Shown piece by piece: positions 25,440 through 38,500 of a DNA stretch of 64,000 nt. The translations under genes were made by a program, and so were the position numbers. The notes under the pieces are model-generated. The model made no database searches and was not told where the DNA came from. It saw only the letters and a program-made list of their open reading frames with translations. Origin of the DNA: Tribonema minus. Lineage: Eukaryota; Sar; Xanthophyceae; Tribonematales; Tribonemataceae. Positions within the stretch are counted from its first letter, which is position 1. Each line of letters starts with the position of its first letter. Location: contig JAFCMP010000510.1 in NCBI GenBank assembly GCA_017506865.1, positions 186,001 through 250,000 on the forward strand, read 5' to 3'.

Positions 25440-26239
25440 TCATCGCAACAAGAACTTGATGCGAAAATGTGCATACTCCCGAAAAGGCCTTGCAGTTCCA
25501 CATCATCGCAAACAAAAAACTGGATGAGAACGCATAGAAGCACACCATCCCAGGAAGGCCGATCCAATTGTGACGCTTCATGGACATGGTCCACGGCAAA
25601 TGAGAAATACTATGAGACCTAGTAAACCAATTCAAAATGGGGAACCCACGGAGATCTGGTCTTGGCAATAAAAACGCGCAAAAACCTGCCTGCGGGCACC
25701 ACGAGCAACCCACTCGCGTGTGACCGTGTGTACAGAGCTGCCAAGATTAGAAATGGAGCCCACGGGACCACCGCTGCAGCCGCAGAGCGCCTGAGCACTG
25801 CTTTTGACCACGCGACGGGATGCATCATCACTTCAAGTCCCAAAGTTCAAGAGGTGACGCTCCGCTGCCGAGCGCTGACGCAAAAGGACCCCGCAGCGGC
25901 TGGCCATTGGTACAGCGGCGCACTCCTGTGAGCACGATATCATCGCGCTGGCTGGCTGTGGTCGGCGTGCAATGCAGCAGCGCTTAAAAGCTGAACACCT
26001 ATGCCAGTGCCGCGCAAGACCCCCCCCTCCCCCTCCCCTGAGTTGAAGGGCGCATGACACTGGCGTCGACATGTGACAGCGGCACGCACGGGCGGCTGTC
26101 CCCCCGCTGCCCCCCTCCATCCCCCTATTGAGCCCATATGGAAGGGTATGTAGAGGGGGCAGGAGCAGGGGGTGCGCACGAGCGCTGCCATGGCAGCAGT
26201 GCTCAGCAGCGGCGTCAGCACTACGCCGGCGAGCGGGTG
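25440..26239. other. Spacer, no gene recognised
   Basis: Only shadow frames and a GC-rich tract (26010-26110) are seen. This probably contains the 3' flank of the COG3146 gene. Confidence 0.4.
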
Positions 26240-29200
26240 CTATTCCTCTTCTGCGACGCCCTGGAAATCCGCCGCTTCCGGATCCTGCATGGGCAAAGAA
26301 AGCAGCGTGCATGAGATGTGAGAGATGAGTCAAACCTGTGCGCCCAGGTGGTCAATGCAACGCATTTCGTACCTGTACGACAATGAGGTGTATGCAGCCT
26401 TACTTCAACTACTGCTCCGCCTAGTATTGCCTCGCTGCAACTCTATAATTAGACACAAGGCACCTATAGGAGCTGGCACTTGCCGACTGCACTGCATCAG
26501 CCTCATCGGTATCATCTCTGTAGTTCTGAAGGAAAGTCTGGCGTGTCATGACATTGCGCAGTACACCTTTCTCGCCTACGCCGAGAGTGGTGAGACCAGG
26601 GTTGGGCACAGGTGCGCGCAATGAGAGATGGGTGAAACTGGGGTTAGGGTTATCTTGGGGTTAAAATTTGGGATTACGTCTGACCACACCGCATCAGCAT
26701 CATCAGCACTGTCACCATGATCATGACGGAGGAGCCTTGGCCTTGTCATGAAATGTGATTACACTGAATTCATGAAACCACGCAGCACACAATGCTCTGT
26801 CGTGCCAGCCTGTCATTTCAATACCCCTTGGCATACAGGTACCTGCAAGCCCTGGCGTTTGCCAACGGCGCTGCGCCCAAAGCGAGAAATTTGGGCGGTA
26901 CCTGGGCTTGCCCGTCAGCGACCATGCGCATTCATGAATCAAGATGTGAAAGCATTTTCGTATACACGTAGTTAAAAAAATATCTGTACCAAAATTGAAA
27001 CTACAAGCTGGACGCCCACCATCTGGGCTTTTCCGCGCCCCAAGCAAGGAAATTAAGATGATTAAACACATACTTTCAACAAGCACGTGCCTGCGAGCCC
27101 TTGCGCTTGCCGACGGCGCTGCGGTGCATGAGGTACTCGGCAGACTCGTCGATGTGGTCAAAGCGAGGGTTGGGCAATTGATACTTCAGGCAGTGATTGT
27201 CAATGCTGGCTCCAAGAACGCAGATCAGCCCAGACCAAAACCTAGGGCGAAGTTTAGCCATACAGCAGCGACCCCGTGGCATAGGTACCTGTGAGCCCTG
27301 TCGCTTGCCCACGGCGCTGAGGTACTCTGCGGACTCATCGATGTCGTCGCTGACTGGTGACAGCACCTCATATTCATTCTCGCACAAAAGCCAGGTATGC
27401 ACTTGGTGAACATGCCCTACGTAAGACTTTTTATACTTCTACAACAAATTCATACCTGTGAGCCCTGGCGCTTGCCCACGGCGCTGCGGTGCATAAGGTA
27501 CTCTGCGGACTCGTCGATGTGTTCGCGCTCGCGCCGCAGGAAGCCCGCCACCGCCGCGTGCAGCATGGGGTTGAGGCACGCGTGCGCGCTGTGCACGACT
27601 GCTGGGTCGAACCCCCTCAAAAACTGCAACAAAATAACAGAAAACCAGACGGCAGTTGTGTTGGCTGCGGGTGTGATTTAGTGGCGCCGCGTGGGCGGTG
27701 CGCGATGAGCCGGTAACAGTGAACGGGGCGGGCAGGTCGCTTTTGTGAGCTGCACTCCGAGCACTACGTTGCAGCTCTAAGAAGAATCCTAGTGATGAAA
27801 TAGAAGTTGAAGCTACAGGCGACGCTTGCGTGCGCGCTGTGCACGACCGCCGGGTCAGACCCCCTCAGAAACTGCAAGGAGATACAAGAAAGGATGGGAG
27901 AGGCGTGCAAGTTTCTCATGAGCTGCATTCCAAACACTGCATTTGTTCTGAGGAATCCTTCAAGTTGAAGTTAGAGTTGAAGTTGATAAAACGACGACGG
28001 CAGGTCAAAACCCTGTTTGTAACTGCGCAATGCGCAAGAGAAAGTGATAGGGCTAGGGTCAGGTTTTAGTGAGAGCGCGGACTGGTAAGCACGAGCTACG
28101 TGCAAGTTCATCTACCTCATGCGGAAGTTGATGCAATACTATGGCGTGCAACTGGCGTTGCGGCATGCGCGCGCGCTGCGCCATGACCGCCGCAGCAACC
28201 CCTCCCGACATTGCGCAAGAAACTTATTGAGGATTGCTTACGACGTACAAGTTCTCAGAAACTGCGCAATGCGCGGGGGACAGAAATAGGGTTAAGGTTA
28301 GGGCCAGACACGTGTGCTGGCTAAGGAATGCTGTGTGCGCAATAGCTCCAAAGCAGGCGATCTGAACCACCTTCAAGCCATAATCATACTCTCACACACA
28401 ATTGTATGGTGTGATTACGAGCTGGGTTAAATTTTGTGAGGGGGTGCGTGGCAAGTCCTAACCCTAACCCTAGGACCAAGGCCGGGCTGGGTGCTTTGCT
28501 GTAATGGTCACACTGCGTCACGCTGCTGCGGATACATTTTTTTGCAAGGTGTGCAGTGGCGTCGTTTGAACGTACTGGGGTCATGCCAGTAGTTTATATT
28601 CAGGGTCAGAGTTTTATTAGAATCACAGTGCCAGCGAATCACAAGTATGATAAATGAATGCATATTTTGGCGCGCTCTTCACACCTTGAAGTCACCGCCG
28701 CCGGCGCCTGGCTCCATAACTTCAAGCCCCTGCTCGATGCAGTACTCGATGGACTTGTAGTAGCAGGTCTCGAAGTGGAGATTCTTGATGTATGCGTGGG
28801 TGCCCCAGTACCGTCCATAGAACCTTCCCGCCTGCACATTGTAGCAGCAGGGTGTTACAGCAGTCACTTGCTGTGAGGAAAGTTTCGCCGGCCCTACCTA
28901 TACTGAGAAGGATCAGCGATGCCAACACGAAGGGTCGCACAAAAACGTATTTGGTCACACAAACACGGCGTATTCGGGTCGTATTTGGCATCCAGGAATG
29001 CGCCTTGAGCAAAGCTCAACATGTTAACATGCGCTGCGAAGGGCGTACATGTGGGGCGACCCTGCTCAATTCCAGGCAGCCCACCACAAAACTGAAATCA
29101 ATAACGAACTTCAAAATGCTCTTTTGTGCAACGCTACAGTAACACGCCACGACTGCATTGCTCACTGAACTCTCAGTGTGCTGCAGCTGTGTAACGTCCT

Positions 29201-32200
29201 CAGGGACAAGAGGTGTGAGCCACGGTGTGCAGGCATGTACTGAGTGCATGCAGTGCATGCCCGCGTACGTTGCAGCAGCAGGACGTGACGCACTGCGCCA
29301 ACTGGTCCCCTGCAGTGGCAGGTGCAGGCATCAGCCCTTGCACGCCACTAAAGAGACGAAGAAAAATCCGAAAAACAATGACATGACATGCCCCTCTGGC
29401 TTACCAGACTCTCATGGAATGCAGCGAATTCCAGCAGACAGTGTGCAGGTAGGTATGAAGTCTGTGACGTGCATGCTTGCATGTCGACCTAGCACACTGT
29501 TGAATTAGCACAGTTGAAGCAACACATGACTTGAACTAGAACATGACTAGTCTGGACATGATGACAGCACATCAGCTCAGAGTGACGCGATCTGACCTTG
29601 ACGATGTTGAAGGTGCCACCAACCAGACGACCGTCATTTTACAGCACAGCAACTGCAACTGCAATTTCAACATCAAATGGTGACGCAATCTGACCTTGAC
29701 GATGTTGAAGGTGCCGCCAACAAGACGACCGTCCTTTTACAGCACAGCAACTGCAACTGCAATTTCAACATCAAATGGTGACGCAATCTGACCTTGACGA
29801 TGTTGAAGGTGCCGCCAACCAGACGACCGTCCTGTTACAGCAGACGGCAGCACAGGCGGCGGCAGCAGCAGTGCGCATATTAGGCTCAAAAAAGAAGACT
29901 GCGTTGATAAGCAACAAGATGCGCGCCAATGCCTCTGGCAGCACTCTCAGTGTTTGGACGGCTTGGTCTTCCGTCGGGTGCAGACAACCAACATAGAAGT
30001 ACGAAGATACACACTGTGTAGATGACACTTTAACTTATCACATCATAGCTCAGTGACGTAGGGGCATTTTTGTCGATGACCCCATGCGCCTTCTCTATAC
30101 CTCAGAGATATCATCAATCACTTAATCACTTCATGGAGGATATGCAGCAGATAGGTGCAGACTGAACAAGTGCATTTTCTGAGTGCCATGCTCACCCTCT
30201 CAGCGACAACAAGACAGATGTGCAGACCATATATATACATACCATATATATACATACCATATTTGTAGATGATACTTGAAGTATGTGCATGATGCTCAGC
30301 GCTGTGCTCACCTTCACGGCGACAACAATATGCCACGCGTCAAGCTGATACTTGAAGGATGTACATAATCGCTCAGTGCTTTGCTTGACTTTTCAGCGTT
30401 GAAACAGTGTACCACGTCAGCAAGCTGACGCTTCAAGTATGTGAAGTATGACAATGCTGAGTGCTTTGCTCACCCTCTCAGCGATAACAAGACAGATGTG
30501 GCGCCGGAAATCGCCCCCCAGCCGCCTGAAGAAGTCCCTGTTCAGGTACAGCCGGCCGTAGGGGTTCTTGACGATCGTGGTCCTGCGAACATTAAGTTGG
30601 AGTTGAAAGTTGCAGTTGAATGTCAAAGAGAGGGTGAAGTCAATGTTGGAGCGAGATGGCAGGTGCACACGATACATGTTCACTGCCGCAACTGCCGGTG
30701 GCGGTTACAGCAGCATCTTGAGGTAACAACTTGAAGTTACTATTGAGGGTAGGGTTGAGCCGTGTAGAAGTCTGTGGCAGGTACGTACCAGCAATCACTC
30801 TGCTGCAGCTATGCGCCAAGTCTAGTCTCTGCTGCTGGTCGGTGCCACACAAAGCAATGCGCACGTTGCTGCTTTGCCCAGACTCTTCTTAAGAACTTGC
30901 ACTGTTTGAGGCCTGGACCTGGGCCATCTTGGAACGTGATGGCAACTACATACTGCCATTGCATGACTGTTGCCGTGCTGTTGCATAACGGCAGTTACAG
31001 CAGTTACACTCGTGCCCCTACTCTGTCACCTGTTACCCAGCCATCTTCTGGATATGAAGGTTGTCCCTCGCGTGTTTGGGCCCCGGCTTCTAGAATACCT
31101 ACGTCTGAAGATGACACAGCGCTAGAAACGCACGTCGTGCCGGAGGCGGTATGTACATGGTATAAGACGCGCTCCCCCGGTATGTGACGTATCGGGCCCA
31201 ACATTGCTGACCGGGTGGGTCTTAACAGCCATCGCCTGCGGTAACCGTAACGTGAACGAGTGCGCTAGCTTGAAGATGTCGAACATGCGCAACAGCAGGT
31301 CGTCCGGACTTAGGGTTGGGTTTAGGTAGCATAAAACCCCGCTGCCAGTCGCTTGTAGACCTCAACAGTTTGCAGCAGCAGGTGAACTGAAACGCCCTTA
31401 TCGCACTCAAAGCGCCAAAAATACACCTCGCCCTGCACTAAATTGCAATGCTGTCCCTAATTATTACTTCAACTCTTACAATTGCACTCACTTGTAGATG
31501 TCAAACATGCGTAATAGGAGGTCGTCCGAGATGTCATCGCCGCGCACGACACGCATGGTCACGCCGCCCTCCTGCACAGCAATAGACAGATAACATGCAT
31601 TACACAGCTCAGCGACAGTCAGAAGATAGGGCTAGGTTAACCTTAACCCAATCCCGAATGCCCTCCTGCACCGCAACAGAGAGGGGGCATACATACCTCC
31701 TACGACAGGGGGATCCCCACACGCCCACTCCGCCGATAACTGACTGCCTGTCCCACTTGAAGTTCTTGCATTTCTGCATACTGTTCTTGAACCAAACTTC
31801 ACCTCAACCCTGATTGACAGTCAACCCTTGCTGTGCCTCAGGGCCTGGCTTAGGGTACGTGTACTCTTGCACATACATGCTGCATCGCTGCTGTTTATGT
31901 ACCTCGCGGACCGTGAAGCTCTTGCGCTCGCGCTTGATCTCGATGCGGCGCTTGGGTATGTACACACCTACCCATATACATGCATACCCTATCGCTGCTA
32001 CTCTTCACATACCTCGGGGTCGGTGACGCTCTTGCGCTGCGCTCGATCTCAATGCGGCGCTCGGGTACGTATACGCTTTCACATACATACCGCATCACTG
32101 CTACTCTTACATACCTCGGGGTCGGTGACTCTCTTGCAGGTCACGCTTGATCTTCATGCAGCGCTTGGGTATGTATACGGTTACACATTACATACCCCAT

Positions 32201-35200
32201 CATTGCTCCAGTTACATACCTCGGGGTCGGTGACGCTCTTGCGCTCGCGCTTGATCTTGATGCGGCGCTTGCTGGCAAATGCGCCCAGGTACTCATCGAA
32301 GTTGGCGTACTGCGGCGCGCACACGAGCAGCAGCAGCGCTCAGTAAGCAGGGCCTAACCCTAACCCTGATCCTAATTTAGCGCCCAGGTACTCATCGAAG
32401 TTGGCGTACTGCGGCGCGCACGCAAGCAGCAGCGCTCAGTCAGGGCCTAAACCCTAACCCTAACCCTAGTCGCAACTGGTGCAAGCAGCAGCACTCATCA
32501 GCAGCGAAGCACACATCGCAGTAAGCAGGGCGTAACCCTAACCCTAACCTTCATCCAAATCATTAGAGGTGCGAGCAGCAGCGCTCATCAGCAGCGAGGC
32601 ACGCATCGACAGCGATCGACCCGAGCAGTGCCGCTCAAGGTTGAAATTTGGGAAAGGGTTACTGCGCTGTTCTGTGGGCTAATCAAGCGGCGTTCCTTGT
32701 AAATGAGGTCTAGGTCCCATGGCAGCGCTCGGCTGACATACGCTTTAAAAGACAGTGCCAGTGGTCATGCGGGGTGCACCTGCAAGCCTGGTTTGAGGTT
32801 TGGATTCACGGTTGAAATTAGGGTTGAACAAGGTTCTACTGCTTTCACAGCCGCATCAGCCGTCCCACAGAGCACTCACAGAACCCCTACACCGTTGTTG
32901 ACGCAGCAGAACGTCGATAAAATCACATGATAAAAATCTACAAAACTATTCTCCTGGAGAGGCACATCCAGTGTACGCTCTCATATCATTCATAGATACC
33001 CTTGGTGTCCCCTCCGCCTCCTTGTGTGAGTTGCAGCACTTGTGCTGTGAAGGCCCTTGACCTATTTATGTACCATTGAAGTGTGCTCTTGAACTGTTTA
33101 TGAACTCTCGCACAAGGCGTCAAAACCCCCAAGTACTGTCTGTTACTGTTGCTTTAAAAGGCGTGAGGAAGTCCAATTTATCAATGTCCAGCTTTCTCGT
33201 AGAATCTACATGTATCTTGTGTGACAACTTGAAAGTGTATCCATGCGCAGTGACAATCACTTTCAAACGCCCTTGTCCCACATATACAGACCCCCCCCCC
33301 CCCCCCCCCCTTCGCCTCCTTGCGGAAAGTGTAGCAGCGCTACTGCGGCGACTTGCGGTCTGCATTACGCATTGGCATCACTGCCGTGCTCCAGTCGCAC
33401 ATCCTAGACATACCAATGTATACTTGTGTACTGCATACATACCTTGACATCCCCCTCAGCCCCCTTGTGCGAGTTCCGCCAGTGGTACTGCAGCGACTTG
33501 CGGTGCACTTTAAGGTAAGAAAACACTTTGCGCCTGTACTAGTATCTTGGCATCACTACTTGATTCGTACATCCTAGATATGCGCATGTATGCTCTTGTA
33601 CAGTATATACATACCTTGACGTCCCCCTCAGCCCCCTTGTGCGAGTTTCGCCAGTGGTACTGCAGCGACTTGCGGTGCACGTAGCCCGCCTCCGCAAATG
33701 CGGCGACTTCCTCCTCGGAGCAAAAGTTGACGTGCACGCTGCTGATGCCGCTGTTGTCGGCGAGCTGCAGACACAGCGTTCAGCAGTAAAATAATTTGAG
33801 GGTGAAATTGAACTTCATAGAAGTTGACGTGCTCGCTGCCGCTCATGTCGGCCAGCTCCACAGTGCTCAGCGGTCCAGTAACATTAAAGTTGGAGTTCGA
33901 GTTCACATCTCTCACATAGAAGCTGACGTGCACGCTGCTGATGCCCACTGCTGTCGGCGAGCTGCATGCACAGCGCTCAACAGTTGAAGCAGTGTGATGA
34001 AAGTCAAACGTTTGGCACAGGTATACAATCAGTAAATGATGTGCGCGTAGCACCTTGATGATCTACCCCTAGCCCTAACCCTGACCCTGATCATAGCTCT
34101 AATCCTGACAGCTGTTGTGATCATCGTGTGTGAATGACGGCGATAGAGCGGACGGTCACAACACACTTGGATATATATATATATACACTTCGAAGTATGT
34201 ATATGAAACTCAGAGGATTGAATCACGTATTCAATCAGTGAATCACGTGCGTGTAGCGCCTTGGCTATATCTAACCTTAACCGTAATTCTAACCGTTGCC
34301 CACAGAGCTGTGTGTTGATCGTTGTGTGAATGGCATCACAACACATGCCGCTGCCGCCTGGACACTGCTTGGAGCTACAAAGCAATGCTCATCCCTTAGG
34401 GGATTTTGGTGGCGCATTCAATGCCCCGCTGCGCAATGCAATTCAACGCTTCAATTTCAACTCACACACTTCAACACTGCAGCTGGTCACAACGATCACG
34501 CCTCAGCTGTCACATGCCTGAGGGCGGCATCTGAATGCAACCATGAACATGTGTAGATGATGGAGCTCCTAGATACAAATACTGCAACACGAAGGCGCTG
34601 CATCCCCTGTCAGACACATCAACACACAGTAGTTGGGCCTGAGGTCAGGATGAAGGTTAGATGCCACCACGTCGCAGCTGCCACCCGTTGGCATCCCGGT
34701 GCAGTAAGACAGCCCACACCAGCCATTGCCGGGAAGTGTTAGATTCTGAACCCTGCATCATCAGCCTTCAGAGGCATCATCAGAGTGTAATTGCTAAGTA
34801 GTTGGGCTGTCGAATGTTAAAACCCTTCGCTGACGGGTCCCACGGCCCTCTTTCCTGTGCTTGAAAGTTGGCTCCAAAACCGGCCGCAGCAGCATGCGTG
34901 CGCCCAAAGCCTCAACTTCAAAAGCTACTTGCACGTTGTGAATCAAACCTCGTCACTGACCTGCTTGCGGAAAATTCGCACGGCCCTCCTGATCCTATGT
35001 TTGACGGCAGGTTCAGAATCCGGCTACAGCAGCACGCGCGCGCCCAAAGCGGCAACTTCAAAAGCTGCTGTCAATCCTCATCACTGGGCCCTAAGTAGAA
35101 CCAACTTCAACACATGTACTACCCTAAGTTATACTTGAACTATGGATCCTGACAACTGCGGCTCACCTGCTTCAAGAAAGTTCCCACGGCCCTCCTGATC

Positions 35201-35547
35201 TGTGCTTAACGGCGGGTCCCAAATCCGGACGCAGCAGCACGCGCGCGCCCAAAGCTCGACTTCAAAAGCCACTTGTACTTTGATGTCCCCAGTAAAACTT
35301 CCACATGCATAGTCTAATACTTCAACCTATACTTGAACTATAGTCTTTGAATGCTGACGACCGCGGCTCACCTGCTTCAAAAAAGTTCCCACAGCCCTCC
35401 TGATCCTGTGCTTAACGGCGGGTGTTAAATCCGGTTGCAACAGCACACGCGCGCCCGACGCGGGCGTGAAAGGCACTCCGATAAGCAGTTTCGGGAAGTA
35501 CTCGATGCCCGCTCGATACGCAGCGTCCGCCCACTGAACGCAGCGCA

Positions 35548-35596
<49 letters not shown>

Positions 35597-38500
35597 GCAG
35601 CAGAGAGTGGGCTGCGAAGGTCAGCGCTGCTGAGGATGGCAGAGCCGGGGTCCGCCCGCTGAACGCAGCGCAACCAGCAGCAAGAAAGGTGCTGCGCAAG
35701 TCAGTGCCGCAAATCACAAGCCCGGAGCGGGCGTGAAGGGCACGGTAATCAGTGTTTTTGGGAAGTACTCTATGCCCGCTCGATACGCAGCGTCTACCCA
35801 CTGCACTTGGCGCAACATCAAGGATTGAGAATGGGCTGTGCAGGCAAGAAGCGCAAAGCACGCAGAGCAGCACACGTGTGCCTGGAGCAAGCGGAAAGGG
35901 CACATCGATAAGCAGTTTGGGATGTACACTTCTATGGCGCTCGGTACCCCCGCGTGCCTACTGAACGCAGCGAAACGACACGGAATGAGAGCGGGCTGCA
36001 CCGGTCAGAGCTGCAACGTACAACAGAGCAATATGCTCGAAAAAAATGCTGATGAGCAGTCATGGGAAGCGCCAAGTACGTTTCAGGTATGCCCGCTCTG
36101 TATGCGGCGTCTGCCTACTAAAAGGCAGCACAATGGGCAGCGAAAGGGGGCTTCGCGGGGAGGAGCCGGTTACCCTAACCCTAACCGTATCTTTCAACCC
36201 TAACACACGTTAGGTGTGCTATCAATGTAAGGATTGGCTTTCCCTTCAGTGATCGTCGTGCAGCACTTGATGGTCAAAGACAAACACCCCCAGACCGTGC
36301 TTTCATACAGTGACAGTACAGGCTAACCCTGAACCCTAATTTCAGCCCCCCCCCCCCCCCTCCATCCCCAGCCTGTGTCACCACACGGCGCCTGCCGTCT
36401 ACAACAGCGACCTCAACAAAAAAAAGTGGGTCGCATGCTATCATCATAGATCAGGATTGAAGTTGAGGCTGAAGTTTGGGGGCACCTGGTGGTCAAAGAT
36501 GGATTGGACAGGGTTGAAGTGTGGTTTGAAGTTATTCTCATGGTGGCCGCACCTGATGGTCAAAGATGAACTCTCCCATTGAGTGCGCCTTGAGATACAG
36601 AGGAACTGCCGCAAGGACTTTGCCCCCATCGGCGACTTGCCCGCCCGAGCTGACCTGTGGCACATACAGGAAACAGGTATATAACTTCAATGTTGAAGTA
36701 TGACTAGGTTCGTTGTGTGTGCCTTGAGATACGGAGGTACTGCCGCAAGGACTTTGCCTCCACCGGCGACTTGCCCGCCTGAGCTGACCTGTTGCACACA
36801 CAGGAAACAGGTATATAACTTCAATGTTGAAGTATGACTAGGTTGTGTGCTTTGAGGTATAATGGTACCGCTGCGAGGACTTTGCCCCCATCGGCGACTT
36901 GCCCGCCCGAGCTGACCTGTTGCACACACAGGAAACAGGTATATAACTTCAATGTTGAAGTATGAATGTTGCGTGTGCCTTGAGATGCGGAGGTACCGCT
37001 GCGAGGACTTTGCCCCCACCGGCGATTTGCCCGCCTGAGCTGACCTGGGGGCACACAGCGGGCAGGTATGTATCTGTTGGCACGTTGCACTGCAAGAAAA
37101 CCTGTTGCCGTTACTTCAACGTAGAGGTGGCAGCAAGGCTGTGTGATCTGCGGCACGCACGGGGAAGGTACATGTGGCTCCTTTCGCAAGCAACAATATA
37201 CGTAATGGGTCCTGAAACGTACCAGCACGTGCCACACAAGTGGATACGTATGCGGCGTCTAAAAAACAGGTCACATACCTACCCACACGTGAGGCAGTTT
37301 CCAGTCCTTCTGCTCTGCAGCGCAGCCGCTTGAGCCAACAGGTACTTGCACAATGCCATTGGTATGTTACTGTATGTAAGGGTATCTGAAGTGAAAAATA
37401 GCCATGCACCTACCAGCACATGCAGCAGTTGAAGGCCCTTCTGCTCTGCAGCGTCCCCGCTCATGCCAGTTGGTCCTTGCACAGTTTGTACGTAAATATT
37501 CTAAGGTACTAAGGTACTAAGATTGTCATTGAGACATCCTCAGACTGTCACACGACATGTAGATTCCGTACAGCAAGCTTCAAGTTAGATGCCATTCATC
37601 TGGGCTTTTTCGCGCCCTGAGCGAGAACACGAGCGCGGTGGACACGAGCGCGGTGGACGCGTGGTCTCTGGGTTAGGATTGGGGTTAGGCTGCATCTTTG
37701 CAGAGCTGCTGAGCATGCAGCAGGAGAGCGTCGCGCGCTACCAGGACCGCATGCCGCTCTTCCCCGAGAAGTCGTGCTTCCCGCTCAGCGTCGACGCGCC
37801 CACCAGCTACACAGACAAGTACTCAAAAAAAAAAAAAACTGGGGTTTTGAAAAAAATAAAAATAAAAAGTGCTAAGAAAACAAGCCCTGTACCTACCAGC
37901 ACGTGCAGTGGTTTCCAGCCCTTCTGCTCCGTAGCGCACCCGCTCTCCTCCATGCTGTGGATCCAGTCGTACTCCAGAAAGGGCGAGTCCTGCGCAGGCA
38001 CACAGTTGAAGTACACACAGTTGAAGTACACACAGTTGAACAACACATAGTTGAAGTACTTGTAATGAGAACTCAAAGGGTCGCGCTGCAGTCTCAACGT
38101 CAAGGACCAATGTCATGTAGGTAAGAAGGGCAGTTCGTACGTGCGCGCACGTGAAGAGCACACATGCACCGGCTTACCGTATACACACTTCGGAGAGCAA
38201 CACCTGAGGTAGTAGGCATCGCTGCGTGCACGCACTCTGCCCATACTGTCAACATTTTGTTTCCATGCGTTCGCGACGATTTGCCTCCATGCGTTCGCAA
38301 TTCACAAAACGTCATGCGTGTGGAAGATATAATGCACTCTTTATGAAACCCGCCACCGTAAACCCCCCGCGTCTATCCAGACCACATGCCTCTGCGCCAG
38401 TCGGTGCCCTGAGCCCCAACCCTAACCCTAACCTGGGCCCACAACTGCATCGACGGGGCTGCGTGCCCGAGCAGCAGCGCTCGTTGCGCCTCCGCTCTTT

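Noticed and set aside
31900..32440. CRISPR-like array
   Set aside because: Repeats of about 55 bp with spacers of similar length are exon-edge copies in a spliced nuclear gene. The 'spacers' are similar to each other and there are no cas genes.
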